Assembly: GCA_947040945.1 (NCBI GenBank)
Contig: CAMRCO010000003.1
Location: 1 to 50,640, forward strand
Length of the DNA: 50,640 bases
Reading direction: 5' to 3'
From: an uncultured Spirochaetia bacterium
Lineage (GTDB): Bacteria; Spirochaetota; Brachyspiria; Brachyspirales; Brachyspiraceae
The notes beneath the pieces are model-generated. The model did no database searches, had not been told where the DNA came from, and saw only the letters and a program-made list of their open reading frames with translations. The number at the start of each line of letters is the position of its first letter. Position 1 is the stretch's first letter. The translations under genes and the position numbers were made by a program. Of this stretch, positions 44,988 to 50,640 are shown in pieces.

Positions 44988-45062
44988 GTGCCTGTAGCTC
45001 AGTTTGGATAGAGCGTTAGATTGCGGTTCTAAAGGCCGGAGGTTCGAATCCTCTCAGGCACA
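44988..45062 (+). tRNA. tRNA-Arg(GCG)
   Basis: A complete 75-base cloverleaf: acceptor GTGCCTG/CAGGCAC, D stem GCTC/GAGC, anticodon stem TTAGA/TCTAA around loop TTGCGGT (anticodon GCG, reading CGC and CGU), five-base variable loop, and T arm GGAGG-TTCGAAT-CCTCT. The discriminator is A, and CCA is not encoded. Most bacteria use ACG (inosine) for these codons, so the GCG anticodon is notable. Confidence 0.95.
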
Positions 45063-45071
45063 CATACACAT

Positions 45072-45156
45072 GGAGAGATGTCCGAGCACGGTTTAAGGAG
45101 CACGATTGGAAGTCGTGTGTACGTAAGTACCGTGGGTTCAAATCCCACTCTCTCCG
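45072..45156 (+). tRNA. tRNA-Ser(GGA)
   Basis: An 85-base class II tRNA: acceptor GGAGAGA/TCTCTCC, anticodon stem CACGA/TCGTG around TTGGAAG (anticodon GGA, codons UCC and UCU), a long variable arm (GTAC...GTAC), T stem GTGGG/CCCAC with TTCAAAT loop, and discriminator G. CCA is not encoded. It lies 9 bases after tRNA-Arg and is probably co-transcribed. Confidence 0.95.
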
Positions 45157-45200
45157 AACTAAAATAATTAAGGCAAAGTCATAAACTTCATTATCTACAT

Positions 45201-45781
45201 ATTGGTTCTTTGCAAATATATTGTGGAAAACCAACAAAGTCTATGGTGCAGAAAGATAAGTTTACAAAACGTATTGCTTTAGCAAATAAAAAAATTGCTG
45301 AAACTGGAGCAGAATAATTATTAGTTGCTTGTCAAAATTGTTTCACTATTTTTAATAAATATGGAATATTCATGTTACATCTTTATGGGAGATAATTTCT
45401 AAACTAGTAGTTCCTGATATTCAAAAAGAAATAGGATTAGAAAGTGATATTGTTTTTAATATTCACGACTCTTACCCCACAAGGAAAAATACTGAAATTC
45501 ACGAAAGTGTACGATTCATTATGAATCAGCTGGGTTATCAGTATGAAGAATTATCAAAATCTGGAATAAATAGCTCAACAACAGGGCATATACTTTCTTA
45601 TTGTGCAGCATGCCGTACTGCCATGGAAATTGGTGGAGCTAACTCCATACATTTAACTGATTTAATTTTTAAACAATGCTATAAATTAAGCAACATTGAA
45701 AAAAGAAATAAAAATGTTATAAAACAATCGAAATATCGCTATAAATCTAAAGTCTATTTAATAAATTATTTAAAAAAGTAA
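45201..45781 (+). pseudogene. Decayed (Fe-S)-binding protein with cysteine-rich (CCG-like) domain
   Basis: Remains of an iron-sulphur reductase-type protein. The first part (frame of 45243) reads IYCGKPTKSM, then KRIALANKKIAETGAE, a TAA stop at 45315-45317, and LLVACQNCFTIFNKY. Between about 45360 and 45368 the frame shifts by one. The second part continues with NIHVTSLWEIISKLVVP, DIVFNIHDSYPTRKNTEIHE, and SYCAACRTAM with HLTDLIF. The order matches one continuous gene of the cysteine-rich-domain family, but the CCGxGG element expected between the two parts of the end is missing. No start codon or promoter is convincing. An N-terminal part is lost. Confidence 0.78.
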
Positions 45782-45792
45782 TTAAATAGACT
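45751..45792. repeat. Perfect 12-base inverted repeat at the pseudogene end
   Basis: AGTCTATTTAAT (45751-45762) and ATTAAATAGACT (45781-45792) are separated by 18 bases and span the stop codon. There is no good T tract on either strand, so it is at best a weak terminator. Confidence 0.7.
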
Positions 45793-45835
45793 AGTAAAAA
45801 TCCTAAGAACTTTCTTCTAACTTAGAGATAATCTA

Positions 45836-45864
45836 TTGACAGAACTGAAAGAGTTTGTTAAAAT
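45836..45864 (+). promoter_or_regulatory. Promoter of the nucleoside hydrolase operon
   Basis: Perfect TTGACA (45836-45841), a 17-base spacer, TAAAAT (45859-45864), 65 bases before the chosen ATG. Confidence 0.68.
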
Positions 45865-45928
45865 GAAATTTGAATTACAGAGTATATTATATTTAAATAT
45901 GATAATAAATTGAATGAAGAGGCTCATT

Positions 45929-46846
45929 ATGAATTATTGGATTGATACTGATGCTGGAGTAGATGATGCTATAGCTTTAGCTTGGATTTTTAAGCAAAAA
46001 TTTAATATTATAGGTATAAGCACAGTATCAGGAAACCTCCCTATACACTCAGCTGTAAATAATATAAAAGCATTACTAGAACATTACAATATAAATATTC
46101 CTGTATATAAGGGAGCAAGCTACTCTTTTTTAGGACGCTCTATCAATGCTGGGCATATTCATGGTATTAATTTAGGTCCAATTGTATTAGAAAAAACATA
46201 TCCTGATAATGGGCATTTTTTAGAAGGTTTAATACAATATTTTAAGAATACAGAAGAAGATTTAACAATAATTACATTAGGTCCTCTAACAAATATCGCC
46301 ACTTTTCTTATTCACTATCCAGAATATAAAAATAGAATTTCTAGAATTTTAATTATGGGTGGTGGAACTTGTGGAAATATTGCTCCTTATGGAGAGTTTA
46401 ATATATATGTTGACCCCGAAGCTGCAGAAGTTGTATTTTCTTGCCAAATTCCTTTAGTATTAAGTGATATTGATATTACAGATACCTATGCTTATATTAC
46501 ATCTGAAGAACTTAAAGAATTTAATTCTAAACAGAAATTAGATGAATGGTGTTTATCACTTCTTGAGTTTCGTATTTCTAAAAGCCATGCTCCTCAAGCT
46601 GCAAGAATCTATGATGTATTACCTTTTATGTATATATTATATCCAGAATTATTTACTTTTGATTCTATTCCAGTCGAAGTACAATTAGAAGGAAAAATGC
46701 GTGGCTATACAGCTTATGACTACATAAATAATCGTGAAAATAATTATCTTTTCCCAGAAAAAAATGTACCTAAAGTAACTCGTTTACGTACAATTGATCG
46801 TCAAAAATATATCAGTTTATTATTATCAAGCTTAATAAAAAAATAA
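45929..46846 (+). CDS. Inosine/uridine-preferring nucleoside hydrolase
   Basis: A 305-residue enzyme that splits ribonucleosides into base and ribose. The N-terminal calcium site is intact (WIDTDAGVDDAIAL, pattern DTDxGxDD), with ISTVSGNLP, ITLGPLTNIA, ILIMGGG, NIYVDPEAAEVVF and the C-terminal acidic/His region IYDVLPFMY. Length is normal for the family. An ATG at 45914 would add five residues; GAGG placed 6 bases before the ATG at 45929 selects the latter. It heads an operon with a CNT-type permease (20 bases downstream) and a DMT permease, so imported nucleosides could be split directly. Confidence 0.93.
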   Translation: MNYWIDTDAGVDDAIALAWIFKQKFNIIGISTVSGNLPIHSAVNNIKALLEHYNINIPVYKGASYSFLGRSINAGHIHGINLGPIVLEKTYPDNGHFLEGLIQYFKNTEEDLTIITLGPLTNIATFLIHYPEYKNRISRILIMGGGTCGNIAPYGEFNIYVDPEAAEVVFSCQIPLVLSDIDITDTYAYITSEELKEFNSKQKLDEWCLSLLEFRISKSHAPQAARIYDVLPFMYILYPELFTFDSIPVEVQLEGKMRGYTAYDYINNRENNYLFPEKNVPKVTRLRTIDRQKYISLLLSSLIKK

Positions 46847-46866
46847 TATAGTTATAGGGGGGTAGT

Positions 46867-48501
46867 ATGAATTTTCAAGGACTAATAGGTGTTATAGTTT
46901 TTATAGTAATTGCCTATATATTTTCTCAGAACAGGAAAGCAATTGACTGGAAATTGGTGCTTTGGGGTGTTAGCATGCAATTTATTATTGCAGGAATGAT
47001 ATTAGGAACACCTCTTATTAGTTTAAGTTGTTTATTCTTATATATGTTTGCAATTGTTGCTTACAATATTAATATTATAAACCAAAAAAAGCCTTTATCT
47101 GGATTAATAATATTTTTTAGTGCTTTAATTATTATGCTAGGAGGAGCATTTATATTTAGTCTACTAAAAGATTATTCTCTTATCGCAAGAAATTTAATTT
47201 GGTATTTATTTATAGCTATTGGCTCTATTCGTTTAATACTAAAAGACAAAGTTAAAGTTAAAGTTAAGTTTCCAAAGTACTGGGCAAATATCACGGGAAT
47301 TTTAGTATGTATTTCTATATTTGGTAATCTTATAGCAACAAATATGACAGGAGCTGATTTCTTTAAAGAATTTGGAGATGGCATTACAAATATATTGTCT
47401 TATGCCAAAGATGGTGGAGCTTTCTATTTTGGAGGTTTATATACAGGTTCAGTAGGATGGGTTTTCGCTATTGATGTTACAGTGTCTGTTATCTTTTTTA
47501 CAGCAATTATTTCTGTCATTGATAGCTTAGGGTTTCTTAACCAAACAATTAGTAGTATTGCTCGATTTATTAATTGGAATATGTTGTCTTTAGGAATAAA
47601 ACCTCTTAGTGGAGCAGAAATTCTTGTAAGTATAGGAAGCATACCTTTAGGTGGTAATAATCTTCTTTTTGTAAAAAGCTATTTAGATGAGCTTACAGAT
47701 TCTGAAATTGTTGTTATGACTGCTGGTGTAATGGCTACTATTTCAGCAAGTCTATTTGCTGCATTCATTTCTATTGGTATCTCAGCAACTCATCTTCTAG
47801 CAGCTAGTGCTATGTCTGTACCTGCAGTAATCGCATTATCAAAAATTCTTGTACCTGAAACTAAAAAACCTTTAACACAAGGAGAGGATATTACAATTAT
47901 TGAAGGCTCTGACCATGGAAAACCACTTACTGCAGTTATGACTGGTATTTCTGAAGGAGTACAAATATCTCTTTTTATGGGAGGTGCTTTGATTGTATTT
48001 ATATCTGGAATAGCTATGATTAATGGTATGCTGGGAGCATTAGATGCTTATGTGGATGGAAATTTACTTTTGTCTATATTTAATGGTGCAAAAAACTCTA
48101 ATGGAGAATTTGCAGGAATAATACCAGGTAGTGTTAGAACAATATTTGGTACTATATTTGCTCCTCTAGCCTATGCTATGGGAACTCCTTTAGAAGATAT
48201 ATTTAAAATTGGTTATCTTATGGGAACAAAAATTTCTGTTAATGAATTTGTTGCTTTTACACAATTAGGAGAACTAATTAAAGATTCAAACTTACAACAA
48301 AAATCTATTGTTATCGCAAGTTTTGCTCTTTGTGGTTATGCAAACCCTGGAACAGTTGCTATTGTTTTAGGAACTGTATCGCCTTATGTCAAAAACAAAA
48401 AAGAAGTCTATGCTAGATATGGATTTATCTCTCTATTTTTAGGGGCAGGAGCTTCTTGGATGACTGCATCTGTAGCTAGCTTATTTTCAAATTTAATATA
48501 A
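46867..48501 (+). CDS. CNT-family (concentrative) nucleoside transporter, divergent
   Basis: A 544-residue inner-membrane permease. The second half matches the NupC/CNT family: GFLNQTISSIARFINW, EIVVMTAGVMATISASLFAAF, HLLAASAMSVPAVIALSKILVPET, then SEGVQISLFMGGALIVF and the NEFVAFTQLGEL and FALCGYANPGTVAIVLG blocks. Where nucleoside CNTs carry the base-contacting GQTEAP motif, this protein has PLGGNNLLFVKSYL, so its ligand may differ. The N-terminal third adds several helices, making it longer than NupC (~400). A G-rich ribosome binding site (GGGGGG) precedes the ATG. Its place next to a nucleoside hydrolase supports nucleoside import. Confidence 0.82.
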   Translation: MNFQGLIGVIVFIVIAYIFSQNRKAIDWKLVLWGVSMQFIIAGMILGTPLISLSCLFLYMFAIVAYNINIINQKKPLSGLIIFFSALIIMLGGAFIFSLLKDYSLIARNLIWYLFIAIGSIRLILKDKVKVKVKFPKYWANITGILVCISIFGNLIATNMTGADFFKEFGDGITNILSYAKDGGAFYFGGLYTGSVGWVFAIDVTVSVIFFTAIISVIDSLGFLNQTISSIARFINWNMLSLGIKPLSGAEILVSIGSIPLGGNNLLFVKSYLDELTDSEIVVMTAGVMATISASLFAAFISIGISATHLLAASAMSVPAVIALSKILVPETKKPLTQGEDITIIEGSDHGKPLTAVMTGISEGVQISLFMGGALIVFISGIAMINGMLGALDAYVDGNLLLSIFNGAKNSNGEFAGIIPGSVRTIFGTIFAPLAYAMGTPLEDIFKIGYLMGTKISVNEFVAFTQLGELIKDSNLQQKSIVIASFALCGYANPGTVAIVLGTVSPYVKNKKEVYARYGFISLFLGAGASWMTASVASLFSNLI

Positions 48502-48525
48502 AAATATTTAAGGAATTAGGAAGTT

Positions 48526-49371
48526 ATGTACTATTTAGTTATGCTTGCTGCTGCTAGTGTATTTGCAAGTAATATTTGGGTAATAAATGCCGCACAAAGT
48601 AATGGTTGGATTCCATTTTTCCTATCTTTTTGTAGTTATGGATTATCAAGTATTACTCTATTAAATTATGCCATCATTCGCAAGGTGCCATTTTTAACAA
48701 TATATATATGGTCTTATGCTGCAAAACCTGCTGTAATACTTTTACTTGCTAATTTCTTTTTAATACTTTCTGTAAAATGGTCTACTCCAGAGCGTATAGG
48801 GTTTATTGTTGGATTAACAGTTATTTTTGTGCCAATTCTACAATTTTTTCTCCAAAGAACAAAAATTCCTAAAGTGATTTATTTTAGTTTATTTTTAGCC
48901 TTACTTGGTAATACTATATTAAATTATGACCCAAAAGGAGTAATATTGTTTAATATAGGAGATATATTTGCTCTTCTTACAACACTATGTTACGCTTTAT
49001 CAATTATTTGGATTAAAGAATGCTCTGATAAAATTCCTGTAGTGTCATTCATACTGATTCAAAGTATAATAAGTTGTTTAGGGTATATACCAATTGTTGC
49101 ATTGACAGGTTCTTTTCAAAATATAACTGAGCTTCCTCTTTTTCCAATGTTTTTTATAGGATTCATATCTTTTGTAGTTGCTAATGCTTTACAATTTATA
49201 GCACAAAAAAATATTCCTTCAGAAATGGCTGCTATTATATTAGCATCTACATCAATTATAGGAATGTTTATAGGGGCTATTTTCTTTGGATTAAAACTAA
49301 CTTTAATTATGGTATTTGCTGCGATATTATTTTGTGCTGCGAGTATTATAGGTGCATTAAATTATGATTAA
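48526..49371 (+). CDS. DMT/EamA-superfamily permease
   Basis: A 281-residue inner-membrane protein with about ten helices arranged as two EamA repeats. The first repeat starts at residue 1 and the second near residue 145 (IGDIFALLTTLCYALSIIWIKE), with the conserved proline/glycine-rich helix ends (AIILASTSIIGMFIGAIFFG). Such proteins export or import metabolites such as amino acids, purines or sugars. It follows the CNT gene by 24 bases with AGGA before the ATG, so it is in the same transcript. A role in releasing a base or related product of nucleoside breakdown is conceivable but speculative. Confidence 0.85.
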   Translation: MYYLVMLAAASVFASNIWVINAAQSNGWIPFFLSFCSYGLSSITLLNYAIIRKVPFLTIYIWSYAAKPAVILLLANFFLILSVKWSTPERIGFIVGLTVIFVPILQFFLQRTKIPKVIYFSLFLALLGNTILNYDPKGVILFNIGDIFALLTTLCYALSIIWIKECSDKIPVVSFILIQSIISCLGYIPIVALTGSFQNITELPLFPMFFIGFISFVVANALQFIAQKNIPSEMAAIILASTSIIGMFIGAIFFGLKLTLIMVFAAILFCAASIIGALNYD

Positions 49372-49397
49372 TTATTCTATTTTACCATTTAAATAAA

Positions 49398-49440
49398 TTG
49401 ACTTATTATCAATATATTACTATACTATTCGTATCGAATA
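49398..49440 (+). promoter_or_regulatory. Promoter of the MalY/PatB-like gene with overlapping palindrome
   Basis: TTGACT (49398-49403), a 17-base spacer, TATACT (49421-49426). TATTCG-TAT-CGAATA (49426-49440) is a perfect inverted repeat starting at the last base of the -10 box, where a repressor would block initiation. Confidence 0.65.
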
Positions 49441-49462
49441 TAAGTAAAAAAAGGAAAGAAAT

Positions 49463-50640
49463 ATGGGAAAAATAGATTTTAATAAAGTTTATGATAGAAA
49501 AGGAACTAGTTCTTCAAAATGGGATTTTAATCAGACATTATTTGGAGCAGATGATCTCATTTCTATGTGGGTAGCAGATATGGATTTAGAAACACCACCT
49601 GAAGTTTTTGAAGCTATTACTGAAAGAATGAAACACCCCATACTTGGATACACGGGCTATATTCCAGAATTACTGTCTGAAATTGTAAAAAAAATGAAGA
49701 TAGATTTTAACTGGGATATTAAAGAAGAATCAATTTTACTTCATTATGATGTTTGCTCTGCTATTTCCTTAGCAATACAGTCATTCACGAAATCTGGAGA
49801 CGAATTAATTATACAGTCTCCTGTTTATTATCCTTTCTTCAGATTAATTAAAAATAATGGTTGCCAATTTGTTGATAATAAATTAAAATTTGAAAATAAT
49901 AAATATACTATGGATTTTGAGAATTTAGAAAAAGCATTTATTCAGTCTGATAAATTCGGTGGACACACTCACAAAATCAAAGGCTCAATTTTATGTAACC
50001 CTCATAATCCTGTGGGACGTAGTTGGACAAAAGAAGAGCTTACTCAATATGGTGAAATATGTCTTAAAAACAATATTACTATTATTTCTGATGAAATACA
50101 TTGTGATATTTTGTATAAGGGAAGAAAACATACCCCTATTGCCTCTTTATCTAAAGAGCTAGAACAAAACACTATTACATGTATGTCTGGAGGCAAAAGC
50201 TTTAATATGGGGGGCATGGCTATTTCATTTACTATTATTCCAAATACTCTATTAAGAGAAAGAATACAAAGTATAGAAGCCCCTAAAGTATCATTACTTA
50301 GCATGTACGGATTAGCTGCCGCCTTAAAAGCTGGTGGAGAATATTATCTTAAAGAATTAATTGAGCATTTAGACAGTAACCTTAATTATATGACAGATTA
50401 TATTAATACAAAAATTCCAAAACTTTCAGTCATAGAACCAGATGGAACTTATTTGGTATGGATTGACTTTAGAAAACTAAACTTATCAAGAGAAGAATTA
50501 TCCGCCTTCATGGTTAATGAAGCTAAAATTGCTGTAGATTATGGCTTTGTTTTTGGAGATAATGGAGATGGATTTATAAGATTTAATATAGCAACTTCTA
50601 GAACAACCTTAAATAAAGCTCTCTCACAATTAGAAAATGC
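49463..50640 (+). CDS. MalY/PatB-family PLP-dependent C-S lyase / aminotransferase, 3' end outside window
   Basis: At least 392 codons with no stop before the window end; the family is about 390-400 residues, so only a few codons are missing. It begins MGKIDFNKVYDRKG and SSKWDF, then ISMWVADMDLETPPEV, the typical MalY/PatB start. PLP-site motifs are CNPHNPVGR, IISDEIHCDILY (Asp and His of the family) and SGGKSFNMGGM with the Schiff-base lysine. The C-terminal GDGFIRFNIATSRTTL holds the carboxylate-binding arginine. These enzymes cleave cystathionine or cysteine to pyruvate, ammonia and thiol. AAGGA lies 7 bases before the ATG, and the gene has its own promoter. Confidence 0.9.
   Translation, partial: MGKIDFNKVYDRKGTSSSKWDFNQTLFGADDLISMWVADMDLETPPEVFEAITERMKHPILGYTGYIPELLSEIVKKMKIDFNWDIKEESILLHYDVCSAISLAIQSFTKSGDELIIQSPVYYPFFRLIKNNGCQFVDNKLKFENNKYTMDFENLEKAFIQSDKFGGHTHKIKGSILCNPHNPVGRSWTKEELTQYGEICLKNNITIISDEIHCDILYKGRKHTPIASLSKELEQNTITCMSGGKSFNMGGMAISFTIIPNTLLRERIQSIEAPKVSLLSMYGLAAALKAGGEYYLKELIEHLDSNLNYMTDYINTKIPKLSVIEPDGTYLVWIDFRKLNLSREELSAFMVNEAKIAVDYGFVFGDNGDGFIRFNIATSRTTLNKALSQLEN

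Noticed and set aside
45016-45237. Minus-strand frame across the two tRNA genes
   Set aside because: It lies over well-formed tRNA genes, and its peptide resembles the common false proteins read from tRNA antisense.

Overview
The window is AT-rich DNA with strong AAGGAG-type ribosome binding sites and dense, mostly short operons. The gene set fits an anaerobic, host-associated spirochaete, most likely Brachyspira or a close relative: a GH57 glucanotransferase, BatC/BatD proteins, a bifunctional-nuclease/UVR protein, a Na+-pumping oxaloacetate decarboxylase, tandem OppA lipoproteins and several outer-membrane beta-barrel proteins. The genus is inferred from gene content; no rRNA or marker comparison was possible.

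Layout. 1-1416: the end of a nucleoside-type (BMP/Nup) ABC importer cassette with two permeases. 1445-5743 (minus): AbgT-family transporter, peptidase T and a COG2509 FAD protein, a peptide-salvage group. 5908-6866: BioY biotin importer and a 2[4Fe-4S] ferredoxin, each with its own promoter and terminator. 6995-9556: an FtsB/DivIC-like protein and two exported proteins, one with a CsgG/FlgT-like periplasmic part joined to a predicted beta-barrel. 9726-10780: ybaB-recR. 10844-13158 (minus): gap-pgk, with a cUUCGg hairpin between them. 13316-17371: cell-wall and division cluster rsmH-ftsL-murE-murF; murF has no ATG, GTG or TTG start. 17372-18378 (minus): ZapA and an acidic coiled-coil protein. 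18436-18981: small outer-membrane barrel. 18982-19527: a gene-free, hairpin-rich stretch. 19528-23397: two tandem OppA-like lipoproteins and a third lipoprotein. 23400-26011 (minus): HMA metallochaperone-ruvA-uvrC. 26113-29623 (minus): oadG-oadA-oadB. 29807-33923: M16 peptidase, GH57 enzyme and a BioD-like P-loop protein. 33980-36185 (minus): Zn-type ArsR repressor and P1B ATPase behind a clear operator-promoter. 36302-39343 (minus): BFN/UVR protein, BatC, BatD. 39507-41264: GAF-GAF-PP2C phosphatase. 41272-44718 (minus): nrdJ-HIT-tatD. 44988-45156: tRNA-Arg(GCG) and tRNA-Ser(GGA). 45201-50640: an accessory-looking segment next to the tRNAs, with a decayed Fe-S (cysteine-rich domain) gene, a nucleoside hydrolase, a CNT-type permease, a DMT permease and a MalY/PatB-type lyase cut by the window end.

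The genes suggest a fermentative scavenger. It imports peptides (OppA-like, AbgT, PepT), nucleosides (two separate systems) and biotin (BioY). The biotin can serve OadA, whose C-terminal lysine carries biotin for the Na+ pump. No single unmistakably new system stands out. The best leads are the unusual murF start, the CsgG/FlgT-barrel protein and its neighbour, the ZapA/acidic coiled-coil pair, the structured intergenic region at 19131-19355, and the tRNA-linked nucleoside module with its decayed neighbour.
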